A DNA stretch of 64,000 nt from Lucifuga dentata (lineage: Eukaryota; Chordata; Actinopteri; Ophidiiformes; Bythitidae). How positions within the stretch are numbered: the first letter of the stretch is position 1; the number at the start of each line of letters is the position of its first letter. Of this stretch, positions 23,450 to 36,524 are shown in pieces. The translations under genes were made by a program, and so were the position numbers. The notes under the pieces are model-generated. The model saw only the letters and a program-made list of their open reading frames with translations. It searched no databases and was not told the DNA's origin. The stretch spans positions 33,748-97,747 of the forward strand of contig VXCM01000244.1 of the NCBI GenBank assembly GCA_014773175.1, written 5' to 3'.

Positions 23450-24497
23450 CTTTAATGGGCTTGGTCTTAGTGAACTGGTGTTAGCAGATAGTTTTCTGGA
23501 TGGTGATATGTGTAGAAATCCTTCCTGGCTATTACCAACATTTTTTACTATCAGTATTTTTAACAAGCTCATGACCTTGCAAAGATTTGTGTTTTTATGA
23601 GATAAAATGTTTTTGTTTTTTTTTTTGTTTTGTTTTTTTTATTGAATTGGGAATACCTTAGAACTATATTGTTAGGGTTGTTGCTGTTACAGAGCACTGC
23701 TTAAGGTGTTATTTAAAGCCTAAATTGTAGCACACATAAACAAGGCAAAAAAATCAGTGGTGTTCTTTTAAACATTGAAGCTGCATGTTTTCAACTTCCA
23801 TTCATGTCAAGGCCAACTTTGATTGTATGTATGATTTATGGTTCCTATGCTCAAACACATGTAGAAACCACATTACTCAATGATATGTCTTTAATCATTT
23901 TAAATTTGTAACCTTGCCAGTTGTAACCTTATTGAGGCAAACTGCTTACTCTACAGAGTCTGTGCGTGCGTGAGTGTGTGTGCATTTCTAAGGGCTGGCC
24001 CTGGATTTTGTTGGCTGAGGTTGCGTGTTTGCGTGTGCGCGTAAGAACTGTCAGAAGACCTTCAGTAAAGTGAATTTTAGTCAATTGCTATTTTTATGAG
24101 TTTAGGCATTTCTTTGACTTTCCTTGAAGTATAGAGTGTATTAATTGCTTTGTGTCATGTGCTGGAGGTCTTCCCTGCACATGTCAGAGCACCCCATTAT
24201 TCAGAGGAAGTTTCAATGGGGGAAAGTTCTGTTAAGTTAGATGTTACTGCAAGGGCATATACATTTAGCAAGGGTACTTCCTTTGTGTGTGTTGAAGTAT
24301 CAGAGGCTGTCTCACTTTCTGCCAACATGCATGCAGGCAAACACACTCAATCATATTCACTAAAGCAATTGTCTGACAAAGCCAAGGGAAGAAACCTACT
24401 TCCTGGTTATGTGTTTCTTTGCGTTCTGCTGTCTCCTCATTGGTTTGCTGTGATTAATGAATCTTCCCCGCCAAACTTTTACTCAAGTGACTGTGGA

Positions 24498-24529
<32 letters not shown>

Positions 24530-25520
24530 CAGAGAACATCAGAAGTGACGAGATTAACTCAAATACTGTATTTTTTCTATTTGCTGGTCTAATTTACCTA
24601 TCTGTTATGTGTTGGTACCTTTTCTTTTTGAAATTGAGTATTTACCTTTGAGTATTTTACAGTTCATGAATTGTCACTTCATGTCCATGGATGTTGATTT
24701 ATCCTTCAGCAAACTGTTTTGCCTTGAAACTCTGAAAAAATGTAAAGAGAATTCATAGCCTTTGATAAATAATGACTGAATTGTGAGAGGAATTTCTTCT
24801 TTTCTTTCCTCCCTTTCCTTCAGTTCCGCTGTGCCTTCTTGCCCCCAGGTCAAACAGCTGGCTTTGCTATTTGGCCTACCTTTAGGATGGCAGGGAGGAA
24901 ATGCAAGCCAGCCAAAACAAACGGCATTTCCAGCTGCAGGCACAAAGGGAGAAACTGTCAAACCATAATTTGTTTATGGTTTGTAAATTAAGGGCTGAAT
25001 TTGCTCCTGGCTCTATTCTGCATCACTCTAGTCCTTTCCTTTCCTTTCCCTGCCCCTGCCTGTCCTCATCCCTTTCGCCTTTCATTCCTCTCAGTTTTCA
25101 AGAAAAGTTGCAAGCAGTAGGCTATTAAATCCTTGGATATATGAGGCAGTCAGGGTGTCAAGCACGGATGTAAATTATCCCAATATCTGCATCTGGGATT
25201 CATTGCCAAAAGGTCCCCACAACTTCTACAACCCAATTCCAGTTTCATCTACTGGATAATTGTCAATTCAACCAGGAGTATAAATTCTATCAACACCCCC
25301 AACCCCCCATCAATCCTCTTTCTCACAAATACAGTCATTCTTTCTCAGATACACGATTATTCTCTCTCTCCCTCATTTGTTTGTCTTAATATTTTGCTTG
25401 AGAATAAAGAGTGGAGGTGATTGGTTTACTGTACCTCATACTGTCATTGCTGCTCCTGCTACTGTTACATCTCTTTACTTACAGATGAGATGAGCTGCTC
25501 TTCTGGATGAAATGGTGATG

Positions 25521-25562
25521 GCTGAGGAGAAGAGAGGAGAGGAGAGGAGAGGAGAGGAGAGG
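25521..25562. repeat. (GGAGA)n pentanucleotide array
   Basis: Tandem AGGAG/GGAGA units. Confidence 0.9.
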
Positions 25563-26137
25563 TTACACCTCTGTGTGTGCATGCATGCGTGCGATTGTGT
25601 ATAAATGTAAGGCCCACTGAAAAAAGTCCACTTTGTGTTTGAAAACTGTCCTGATTTTTCAAAAGGGCATGCAGCATATTAATCTCAGTGACTTTCCATC
25701 TCTCCAAACTCTCCCTTCACTGCACATCCCTTGCCTCTCTTTCTGCATTTCTCTTTTGAGGAGGACAGTCTTAAAGACAAATGCTGTTTGAAAAAAACTC
25801 TTAAAAGACTGTGGAAACCAGAAAGAAATATCACTTTGGTGTCCTTACCTCAAATGGTCACGCAGTCAGTTACACACACAAACACACCCACAGCTATGTA
25901 TTCACACACACCTGGTTCTCCTCAGGTGATAGAGAGACACCTAATTGTCTGTCTAGCCAACTGACCCTGAAATTTAAGGAGTGAAGTGAGGAGGCGGATG
26001 AGAATAAAACTAGACTGGACTCAACTGTGGTATATTTGGCCGTGAGTCACTGGGAAAACATTATCTGGACTTAATCACATGTAATGTAATTTGTAGGTCA
26101 TGCCTGTCTGATGTGTCATAAAATATGCTTACATGTT

Positions 26138-26306
26138 TCAAAACAGCTGTCTCAATTTCCATATTATAGGATCCACAGCATTATTTGACCAGATCAATGG
26201 TCTCTCTCAATGATACATCTCATCATTATCAAAACAGCTGTCTCAATTTCCATATTATAGGATCCACAACATTATTTGACCAGATCAATGGTCTCTCTCA
26301 ATGATA
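26138..26306. repeat. Tandem duplication, 78-bp copies at 91-bp offset
   Basis: Positions 26138-26215 recur at 26229-26306 with one substitution (CACAGCATT versus CACAACATT) and 13 bp between copies. There is no N at the junction, and the copies differ, so this looks like a genuine recent local duplication. Confidence 0.9.
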
Positions 26307-28059
26307 TTTAAGGTTCACAGTTGGCTCCCTGCCAATTTCATTAAAAAAAAAAAAAAAANAAAAAAAAAAAAAAACTACAAATGGATCAACAGGTCTTTGT
26401 TGGTATTCAACATTAAAAGAAATGGCCTGCAGGTAAGCATGCATAATAGATTGATGTTCTGTCCAGAGCACAGACCTGAACACCACAGAAAATGGTCGGT
26501 ATACATAAGAGAAGGAGATGAGTAAAGAAACTCAAGGATATTAACATATTTTGGCCAATTCTGACATGTTGAAGTGGGACGTTTTGACTGTATGAGGTAC
26601 ATAATAATTCCTGAATGCAGTGTTGGACTGCTTTGTCATATCATAATGCTCTCACTGATGACAGCCAAGACTAAGTATATGCAGATCACAAAGCAGGAAG
26701 ACATTGCTGGACACATTGAGCCATCAATCAACATGTTAATTGAACTTGATTTCATTTAAAGTCTTGAATTCTTCTTCTGTGGAGGTCACACTCTGAGGCT
26801 GCTCAATATGAGCAGATCATCTGACTTATACTTGAGCCTCATTAAATCTGGTGTAAGCATACTGCACATTCATCTTGAGGAATTCTTTCACGTCATCATC
26901 TTAGTGGAAAAACAGGGGAGTTAGATCAACTTAAAGTAATCAACTTTAGTTGACAGGGGCAGGAAATACACCAGGAGACTCTGAGTGACATTAGCATCCC
27001 ACTGGAGTCATGTCACTTTCCACCTGATGAATGGCATTCTATTATTTATTTAGCTGCTCCGCAAATTCTTATGCAAAAAAACATGTGGGACTTCAACTTG
27101 CTAGTGCTCGACTTTCTTCACCAGCCACTTGTTAACTTTGTCTCTGAGTTATTTCATACAACAACTTGTGTGCAGTGCATACAAAACAGCTGCTGGCTGT
27201 TTCACAGGATTTCTTAGGAACCATTGAAAAGCAAGCACAGGTTGCTGTTGAAAACAACCTACACAGACCCGGACCTATACACACGAACCTACACAGACAA
27301 ACCCTACATCTTGTGATAGAGGCAGAGCAGTCCACAGGCTGAAATCAAAATCAAAAAAATGACAGACTTCCTGAAGGAATATCCAGTATGTTACTTTTAG
27401 AAAAATATGTTAAATCTTAAATAAAACATTGTGAAACTGAACATGTTAACATGTTAGTATTATTGTGAAGGAATGTTGCAAGCATCCAGTCTGGCTAACG
27501 CTCTCTCTCTAAGTCCCTTTGTTTGACAGGTTCTCTGTGATCTTGTTAGTCTGTTATGCAGATATCTGAGGTTAGCTATTCAATCAGGGTCCGACAGTGG
27601 CTGGATATTCCTATTGCAAATTGAGCTAACAAAATCTATGTGCATCACTTGAGGAAACGAGATAAGAAACACATTTTCAAAGAAAAGCAGCACTGCACAT
27701 TCAGAAATATAAATCAATCAAAAATCTCACACACTGACCATGTAAAATAACGCACAATTATTCCACACACAGTGGACACAGGCTGCTGTTCCACATACTC
27801 AACTTCAGACAGACTGCCAATCGAGAATCAATCAAGTATCTCTCGGAACCAACCCTGCATTATCAGTTATACTAATCCAATTTGAAAACTAAAGTTTGTT
27901 TCTGACCTTAATATCCACATTTGAGGGAGCAAGTTAAACCAAAAGTTTGTTTTGGAAGCGAGTGGGGAACAACTTTCGAAAGCAGGTTAACAAAGCTGCA
28001 AGCTCCCAACACACACAAGGCAGGGCTTTGTGAACACATGCACACAGGCAGAAAAACTG

Positions 28060-28102
28060 CGCACGCGCGCACACACACAAACACACACACACACACACAC
28101 AC
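28060..28102. repeat. (CA)n microsatellite
   Basis: CA array with a GCGCGC interruption and one AA interruption. Confidence 0.93.
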
Positions 28103-29179
28103 AGAAATGCACATAGAGACAGATACACAAACACTTTTTCTTTTGCTTACAAAAAGACACACATGAGATTAGTGGAGCCACAGGCTTTAGTGCCACAAAC
28201 AGCAGGAACTTAATTGAAGCAGGTAGGAACCAAAGAATGTCCCGAGTGTGTCAAATGGTTTCCTTCACCACTGAGATCTGCCACACTTAGTGCTGCTTCT
28301 CGACCAATGGGTCATCGTTATCAAATAGTGCATGGGTCGTTCTCTATCACTCGCTTTCTCTATGACTCTCTATCCCTCCATCTCTCACCTGCTTTCCCCT
28401 CCATTTGCCTCTCCTTCATTATCAATGAGACACATGGCTGCTCACAGCTGCAATGCATGGAGGAGCCATAAAGCAGGTCAAAATAAATATTCTCCAGACA
28501 CATGCTTTAGATGAAAATAGGATAGGCTCTGATGGGCTAAGGAGAGGAAAAGGTGATGGAGGATAAAGCGTGTGTGTGTGTGTGTGTTTATGTGAGGAGG
28601 CAGCCCTCCAATTTGTACCCAAGAGAGTTTTTCTACACTTGCTTCATGACTGTTGAAGTCATGAATCCAGAGGTGCACGTGAGGACAAAGTTGAATCATT
28701 GAAATCATTGGCTGCTGCAGAAAATTGGTCTGTGAGTATTCTGGCATTTCAATCTACCAAATAGCAGATACAGCATACTAATACACATTCAGGGCTTTAG
28801 GTCTTGGCTAATGATGTGCTGTCACATGTTTCTCTGTCCTTACTATACATCACTGGAGATTAAATTGGTTTAATTTGGAAAGTTGACACCACACAAATTG
28901 GATGAAGCTAATTCTCATGTAGTCTTTTTGATATATAGAGATAAACAAGTAGAACAGGCTAACTTGCAAATGAGTGTCTAGCTATTTTTCTCTGTCCCTT
29001 AGATTAAGGCTCCATTTACATTAGAATGTAATTGTTATGAATGGCTGGCAGTGGAGGGCAATAGAAACAGTAATGGGACTGGGAGTACAGTGTGCACAGG
29101 TGATTTAATGGTGCCAAAAATGTGCAAAAACTCCAAACACTGCTCAATATATATTTATAGCCAGAACAATCAAGAAATA

Positions 29180-29558
29180 CAGTGGGGCCCAAAAGTCTGA
29201 GACCATTGTGAAAAAGCTTTTTTTATGCATTCTTTTTGAATTTAATACAAGATTTTTCATTACAAATGATAACATCATCAACAATTTGAGTGAAAAGCTG
29301 AATCTTTGAAAAATGTAGATGAATTTCAGAATATCTTAGTATTTGGTATGCCCCCCTTTTGCTTCAATGACAGCATGCACTCGAGCTGGCATGGACTCCA
29401 CAAGTTTGTGCAAAAGCTGATATAAGCCAAGCTATCCCAGCATGATTTGACAATGTTCCAAAGAGCTTCTTGTGATGTCAGACTTTCTCATTATTTCCAC
29501 ATTTACATGGAAAACATCATGGATTTTCTATGTGGTCTCAGAATTTTGAACCCCACTG
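29180..29558 (-). mobile_element. Tc1/mariner deletion derivative, second copy
   Basis: Inverted ends CAGTGGGGCCCAAAAGTCTG and its mirror (GAACCCCACTG) are flanked by TA on both sides (29178-29179 and 29559-29560), the Tc1/mariner target duplication. On the minus strand the interior reads TSQEALWNIVKSCWD, then after a frameshift LVESMPARVHAVIEAKGGHT, KY and a stop. This is the normal end of a Tc1 transposase; the catalytic core is missing. The transposase relic runs in the opposite direction to that at 680-1049, whose stop is premature. Confidence 0.9.
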
Positions 29559-29560
29559 TA

Positions 29561-31940
29561 TAACATGTACTGCTATTTACAGTACATGTGTACAAACTGT
29601 GCCAACTTACCACTGCTCCATACTCTTACTCGCCCAGCAGATCAAGGTAGGTTGAGTAAGCACTCCACACACACAACCCTGAAAGACATCCCAGATTCTA
29701 TCATTGGTACATAAAATTAACAAAAATACATAAATTTATAAACAAAAAAATCAATGATTTTTGCATATGAATCATGGATTCATCAGATTCCCACTGAAAC
29801 AGAGGTAACAGCTTCTTGCTTCCAGTAAGGAATGCATGCTTATTGTAATACTGACAAGTTTCACGGCACAGACTCACTCCATGACAGTAAGCTATCCTGA
29901 AACATTGTGCAGGGAAGGAAAAATATCTGCCAAACCACACGTGGGTGTTTACAGCTGACAGTCTGAACACAGACAATCTAAAGTCCATACAGATGCTTGT
30001 GCCCAAGGAAAAACTGTATTGTGCTACAATTACTATGACTTCTATATATTATGAATAATATACACATTATTTCAGTTCTGAATGTTAATGTTGCTGAACA
30101 CAAAGCTAAACATATCAAGAAGGCAGAAGAGGATGGTCAAAGTCATATGTGACATTAAAGTGAAAAGGAGATGCACTATAGTCTGGCTGCTTGAGTGAAT
30201 CAACCAGATTAATTGCTGATTCTACCAATCTCCACATCACTGGGTGAATTCTAAATGAATCAAGGATGAATAACGATCTGTAAGTCTAAGTTGAACACTG
30301 ACCACTTCTTTATAAGCTTCTCAAGGGACAGTACATTTTTCTGCCATTTATGGTTTATTCCCTTCATCTGTGAATGAGAGAAATAAGGCTCTGATTCCAC
30401 CTCCAGTTATTCTTGCAAAATGTGGAGATGGAAATGGAGTCAGACGGCTCACTGGTAGCTGTCAAACTAAAGCAGAGACAGAATGAGCCTTCATTCACTC
30501 GTTCTACACCTGCAGCCTGTGGTTTCACTCAGTCGCAATCAATGAATCGTTAAATCCCTTCGGTGAAAACCAACCAGAACATTCACTAAAGGAGACAGAA
30601 TGGGCTCTGGCCTCTGGTGGACTGAGTGATTTAGTCCGAAAAATACATCAACATGGCAGAACACACGTGCTGTTGGTTAATTAAAGAACAGAACAAAGAC
30701 TTGAGTAACTAACATGCTAAGCTTAGTTGCTGCTCTGAGGACAGTGTGATTGACGTGCAAGAGAAGTAGGCAGATATTTCATGTCTCACCAGTGCTGGGG
30801 ACACTTTCAGGTTGTCAGAGAAGTAGCAAGTACATGTTCACTGCCACCAAAAATGACATCTCTGATTGCAGCCAATGCAAGTGGGATAGATGAAACAAAT
30901 GGAGAGTAATGGGGGTGGGGGGNGGGGGTGCAGCAAAGGAAAGTGTGGCGCAGAACAGCAGTTATTTGTGAGAAGGGCTTTATATGATGTATTTTTTTTT
31001 CTTCCACAAAATTCTACCATATAAGCCAAAAAAAAGAGAGAAAAAAGCATGACTGTGCCAGTTGGTTGATGCAGCAGCATTTCCTCTCTGCAGCTAAAAA
31101 TGAAGAATCGCTGAAATGATTCATCTAATGATTCATTTAAAGTGACTCTTTGGCATATCCTCCCTAAAGTTACAACAAATCAGAGCTTACATTTCATCTA
31201 TGCAGATTTAGTGGATAAACATGTTTGTAGTTGATTTAGTCCACTATGACTTTGTCCTATTAAAGACACACACTCAAAAACTTTATAATTGGTTTGTAAA
31301 GGGAAAAGAGCAAACAAGTCTATCATTTTCAAGCTCAGATATGATCAGACTAACCAGTCAAACTAACAGCCACATCTGCTGTGTGGGCAAAAATAACTGG
31401 ATTTCTCATTTCCACTGCACCAAGAAACACTTAGAAGGAATTATGAAATCGGGAAACCTTCTAACTAATATAAGAAAATAATTATCATTTATTCATAATC
31501 CATCACAAATTACACTTAACACATGTAATAATGTTGATTTGATAAAGTAAACAAAACAGGAATTATCTGACACCTGAAGATTTTTTGACCAGCAAACCAG
31601 AGAGTTGCAGCGATGCTGTTTCTACAGCAGCCTGCTCGTTTTAATTCCCATCAGATCTGCTGCAGTGATCAATAAATAAACAGATATCCAATGAAAGAGT
31701 GTTTCTGTCTGATCAAATACATCTGCATAGCATACAGAGTATCCTGCTACAAGCGCCTGTGGATTCCTCCACTCTCCTCACTCCTCATCTTCTATGAGAT
31801 GCACTTAAAGGACTCCTAAGTTCACAAAGACATTGATCCATGATCGATTTCCTGGTCATGGCCTGAAGAACAGAGGAACAAGGAAACAAAGAGGCACAAA
31901 TAAACTGATGAGAACCTTGCAAGTCTCTCTCTCACTCACA

Positions 31941-31991
<51 letters not shown>

Positions 31992-32164
31992 TACTATGCA
32001 GCAGCAACACACAGTATGATGGAGCATCTCAGTGTTTCCAGTAACACCAGACAGCATACTTTTTGCTTTCATGTCCAAACATTTCCCCAGCCATCAAACA
32101 TCAAATTACATTTAATCTCTATCCTTTGCTTCAGTGTCCATTTTTCCCCAGGGTTTCACCTGAA
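29561..32164. other. Intergenic sequence, no gene recognised
   Basis: Holds a G-rich run with N at 30923 and a (CA)n array at 31942-31986. The minus-strand open frame 29701-30006 was examined and not accepted as a gene. Confidence 0.65.
31942..31986. repeat. (CA)n microsatellite
   Basis: Pure CA array of about 45 bp. Confidence 0.97.
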
Positions 32165-33073
32165 GTCCAGCATCCTGAGGCTGTACAATCGGCGAAAAGA
32201 CAGAGGCTGACGGCTAGTGCGTGTCAGAACCACTATTCAGAATGAAACAAGGAGCATCCTCAAGTACATCAGGAAAAAGGCCCGACACGACAAACTGCTA
32301 AATGAGTACCTCAGACAGCAGAAGACAGAGAGTGGTGAGAAAGAGGAAGAAGAGGAAACATCGTGAAAGACAAAGCTTCTCCATGGGAAGTACCATTGAC
32401 AGATAGAAGAAGTGGCTGATATTGACAAATCCTACCAGTGGCTAGAAAAGGCTGGTCTGAAGGATGGTACAGAGCTTTGATCATGGCAGCACAAGAACAG
32501 GCACTCAGCACCAGATCCATAGAGGCAGGGATCTACCACATCAGACAAGACCCAAGCTGCAGGCAGTGCAAAGATGCCCCTGAGACAGTCCAGCACTTGG
32601 TAGCTGGGTGTAAGATGCTAGCTGGGAAAGCTTACAGTAGTACAGTACAGTACAGATAGTGTACAGGAAGTTCTCTGCTGAATTCGGACTGGAAGTCTCT
32701 AAGTCCAAATGGGAGACACTGTCAAAGGTGATTGAGAATTGTAGAACTAAGACCCTGTGGGACTTCAAGTTCCAGACTTACAAGCAGTGCTGGCTAACCA
32801 ACCAGACAAGGAGCAGAAGAGAGCAGTAGTGATCAATGTAGCAATCCCAAGTGATGGTAACATCAGGAAGAAAGAGCATGAGAAGCCAGAGAAATACCAA
32901 GGGAAGTCCACAGTGGTCCCAGTAGTAATAGGGGCTGTGACCCCCCCCCCAAACTGGAAGAGTGGCTCCAGCAGATTCCAGAAACAACATCTGAGGTCTC
33001 TGTCCAGAAGAGTGCAGTCCTAGGAACAGCTAAGATACTGGGCAGAACCCTCAAACAACCAGGTCTCTGGTAG
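32165..33073 (+). mobile_element. Decayed restriction-like-endonuclease LINE, ORF C-terminus
   Basis: C-terminal part of a non-LTR retrotransposon polyprotein of the R2/R4/Dong type, broken by stops and frameshifts. In order: SILRLYNRRKDRG-stop-RLVRVRTT; LLHGKYH and ADIDKSYQWLEKAGLKDGTE; AAQEQALSTRSIEAGIYHIR; a zinc-knuckle-like C-x2-C-x8-H-x4-C (CRQCKDAPETVQHLVAGC); then NQPDKEQKRAVVINVAIP, the PD...D endonuclease signature with the second Asp changed to Asn; then EEWLQQIPETTSEVSVQKSA and a C-terminus RTLKQPGLW with stop at 33071-33073. The element is 5' truncated, and the reverse transcriptase core is absent. The clade within the restriction-like-endonuclease LINEs is my inference. Confidence 0.85.
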
Positions 33074-33089
33074 AGGACCCGAGCTTGAG

Positions 33090-33109
33090 GAAGACACACA
33101 CACACACAC
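33090..33109. repeat. Short (CA)n after the LINE stop
   Basis: CA repeat 20 bp downstream of the LINE stop codon, perhaps the element's own 3' tail. Confidence 0.6.
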
Positions 33110-33248
33110 CCTCATACAACAACATGTCTGTAATGGAGTGTCAGTGTATAATTAACGGAAGGAAAGCTTTATAATGAGATTTAGTGATCGCAGTGCTAAA
33201 GTAGCATGGCGTGTTTCTTTTTATGAATATAAATATAAACATATGAAC

Positions 33249-34000
33249 TAGAGCTGGCCGATAAATCGATTTAATCGATTAATTCAAGTTTATGTTTTGG
33301 CACGATGTGTAAAATGGCTAAATCGGAAAATCGAGTTGTTTTTTTTTTTAAACTACTATCTAACTATTTTTAACGGGGAAAATGTGGCAGCGGGTCACTC
33401 GCCATCAATCAATCAAACCCATTCCTGTTTTGTGCGCGTTAAACCTACAAGCCTTGTTTATACTTTCGCGTGTCTGTGAGGGTCCATGGCTCCACCTGCA
33501 GCGGACACAGACGCTGTCTCCAACTTTACCAATCAACAGTCCGTCACGTTCGTTGATGTCACGCCCACAAAGCTTTCAGCAGGTCAGACATGCTAGCAAG
33601 ATGCTAATAAACACTTCAACTGAAGATGAGCTCGTTTCTAAAAGAGCTAACGTCTCTTCATTATTTGGAAGTTGTTCGGTTTTGCACTTCACAGCGAGGA
33701 GCTCCAATAAACATTACAGACCCGTTTTCTCCACGCTTCATGGTGTGCAGTAAACAGGCCTGTAGGTGGAATACTATAACATGTCAGAGCATCAAGCCAG
33801 AGGCAGCAGACAGGCTGGTGTTCCTCACAGGAACCTGGACATCGCTGCTAAAACCTTTTAGTTTAAAAGTTTTTGGTTAGAAAGCCTGACAATTTATTAT
33901 TTTAATAAAGAAAATACTCATTTGAATTAGGTTTTTTGGTGGTTTTTTTTTTTTTTTTTNNNNNNNNNNNNNNNNNNNNNNNNNNNNNNNNNNNNNNNNN

Positions 34001-34060
<60 letters not shown>

Positions 34061-34145
34061 ATTTAAATCGCAAATCGGCCATCATGTGGAAAAAAAAAAA
34101 AAAACATATCAAGGTTTTATTTTTAGGCCATATCGCCCAGCCCTA
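33249..34145. mobile_element. hAT-superfamily element with 8-bp target duplication
   Basis: ATATGAAC occurs immediately before (33241-33248) and after (34146-34153) the element: an exact 8-bp target-site duplication, diagnostic for hAT. The ends are TAGAGCTGGCCGATA and, inverted, TAGGGCTGGGCGATA (13 of 15 match). Inside, one plus-strand frame reads EDELVSKRANVSSLFG near 33624-33671, resembling the start of a hAT transposase zinc-finger region, but the catalytic domain is absent. The 41-N gap (33960-34000) sits between a T run and an A run. It is non-autonomous. Confidence 0.88.
33960..34000. other. Assembly gap (41 N) between poly-T and poly-A
   Basis: Eighteen T precede and about 57 A follow the gap. 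Complementary homopolymers on the two sides suggest a hairpin that could not be read through. Confidence 0.95.
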
Positions 34146-36191
34146 ATATGAACTCAGACTTTCACTGAGAAGACGTGGTAATGCTGCTGGAGTTGGGCAG
34201 CAGATACATGAGAGGTAGAAGGTTGCAGCAAACAAGGAGCCAGACGGGCCAAAGAAAAAGATATATTTCACTGTCAAGTGGCAACATGATGAAGCGAAGA
34301 TTGTAATATCCTTTAAAGCATTTCAGCCATGTCCTCTGTGCCCCACTGAACATATTAAATTTAGATTTAAGCAGCTTAGCTTTGTTGTATTATCAGTTCT
34401 TATCTGCTTTATGAAGATGACAGCGATAATATAACAAGACCTAAATTAATAATAAAACTGCAATACTTTCATAAAAACATGAGACCCTAGCCTATAATAC
34501 ATGTTACATAGCTGTAATATAATTCTACCATACAGTCATTCTTTGACTTTAACACTAATTCAATAGAATATTGTTAAAAATTAAACACTGAAAAAGAAAA
34601 TGGAGTAATCCCGCAGGCACAATGTGTCTAATCTCAGTATTATGTGTAAAAGCATTTATATTTTTTTGGAATTAAGAAAGAAAATTGCAAAAACTATTTG
34701 AATTAAATTCCCAAGGCTTTTTATAATTGTGAAGAGGTAAGCTTTTCAATTTCACAAATTTATGAAATAACGGAATGGAATAATGTAGGAACGAGGAAAC
34801 TGCAATGTTAAATACCGTCACATTCTTTGTGTTAAACGTTTTCCTAAAAACGCAATCAGTCCTCAAGCAGCCAGACCGCATTTCACTCAAACACACTTTC
34901 ACTGTGACTGCCACCAAAACCTCCAACCAAAAGACTATCTCAGGTTTTTTGATGACCAGCTTTAACAGGCACATGGGCGCACACACACACACGCACGCAC
35001 GCACACGTGCCACTGTTTTAACCACATCAAAGCAGCTGCACAAGAGCTTGCAGTCCCACTTTTAAGTTTGGTGCCACATATTGATGTGTGTGTGTGTGTC
35101 TGTGTGTGTAATAGGTTTGAGCAGGTGCGTGGGATTTTCTCATCTCTCAGTGGTCCTCTCTGGCCTGAGGCTGTTTCCTCTTTTCAGCACGCCTCCCTCA
35201 GTAAAACAACGGTTTCCATCTCCTTTCACAATCTCATGGATTTGTCTCAGTTTTCAGACGTTGCTAATTCCCCAGAAATTCACGATTATGCATTCTCACA
35301 TTTTACAGGAGGTGAAATAGGGGAAGCTGTGTGATACTGACGACAATTTCAGTTTGAACAACCAATGAGATGAATTCTTGTTTTCATAAAACTCGACAGA
35401 AAAACAAACAAAAAAAGATCAAATGGAATGTCAAATCTGTAATCAATATTTTAAAGATAACTTGTGTAATGTTATTGTTCCTGCAAACCCAGTGTGCTGT
35501 CTTCCTGCCTGCCTGTCTGTCTGATCTGCCCCTGTGTGTATCTATGGGTTTAGATAAATGCTTCTAAAACAAACGACGACTCATTTCATTCCTTTGATTC
35601 GTTGGTAATGTATTTTCGCACTTAAACACCTCAACACTTTTACTTCTCTTAGCTTTTGTTTCTGTGCCTTTTCTTGCTGTGGGTGGTGCACAGTTTGATC
35701 TGGCTTTGTGTTGTGATGACGCCATGCACACGCACACACAGAACAAACATAAAGCTGCAGACACACACACTACACAGATACAGATTCTGGACTAGCAGAA
35801 GCCATATGGCAGGTTCCTGCCCTGCATAATTAGTTTAAATAAGAAACGACGGGTGTATTCGTGTGTATTCATGCGTGTATGTGTGTACGCATGTCTGCGT
35901 GCATGCATGCATGCGTGTGTGCATGTAGGGCCCTTTCTGCCTCTCAGTTGCAACAACCACATCGATAATCACCCAGCAAATGAACCTGCTGTCACTGCTG
36001 TGGTCCCTTGACAGAGCTGCTGCTGCCACAGAGCAACTTCTAACACATACACACATGCAGAGACGTGCACACATGCAGAGATACACACACACATGCAGAG
36101 GCACATGCAGAGACTCACACAGAGAGACACACACACTCCACAGGCTATTGTGCCTTCAATACATGTTAGTTCCACTGAAAAGAAGCTGAAC

Positions 36192-36197
36192 TGAAAT

Positions 36198-36236
<39 letters not shown>

Positions 36237-36250
36237 CTGACTGNTGAAAT

Positions 36251-36291
<41 letters not shown>

Positions 36292-36298
36292 CTGACTG
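36192..36298. repeat. Duplicated (CA)n segment around single N (assembly artefact)
   Basis: A TGAAATGTA-(CA)n-TACACCTGACTG unit occurs on both sides of N 36244, the copies differing only in CA count. Confidence 0.88.
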
Positions 36299-36480
36299 AA
36301 CTGATCATGATCCTGGACATCAGGTTTAGTTCTGCAGACGGGACAGGAATCAAAATCATGTATCCAAAGTGATACAAACATTTGAAAAATGCAGATTTAG
36401 AGCCTTTAAATGTGGGTGACTGGGACTTACGACTCAGTTTCTTATTTGCAGACAGAAAGAACAACACGCAAGGGAAAGAA

Positions 36481-36486
<6 letters not shown>

Positions 36487-36519
<33 letters not shown>
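36487..36519. repeat. (AG)n microsatellite
   Basis: Pure AG array. Confidence 0.96.

Positions 36520-36524
<5 letters not shown>

Larger units (their letters stand above)
21091..25520. other. Intergenic sequence, no gene recognised
   Basis: Apart from the SINE-like head at 22655-22722, the T-run/N/G-run at 23421-23449 and a (GT)n(GA)n tract at 24499-24530, no feature is supported. The plus-strand open frame 24150-24548 has no recognisable domain and ends in the GT/GA tract. Confidence 0.65.
25563..29179. other. Intergenic sequence, no gene recognised
   Basis: Holds the 91-bp-offset tandem duplication (26138-26306), a poly-A tract with N at 26359 (26343-26373), and CA/GT arrays at 28060-28102 and 28569-28587. 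No coding exon was recognised. Confidence 0.65.

Noticed and set aside
29701..30006. 101-residue minus-strand open frame (MGTSICMDFRLSVF...)
   Set aside because: Fairly balanced composition but no recognised domain, no convincing splice sites, and a hydrophobic AT-rich end.
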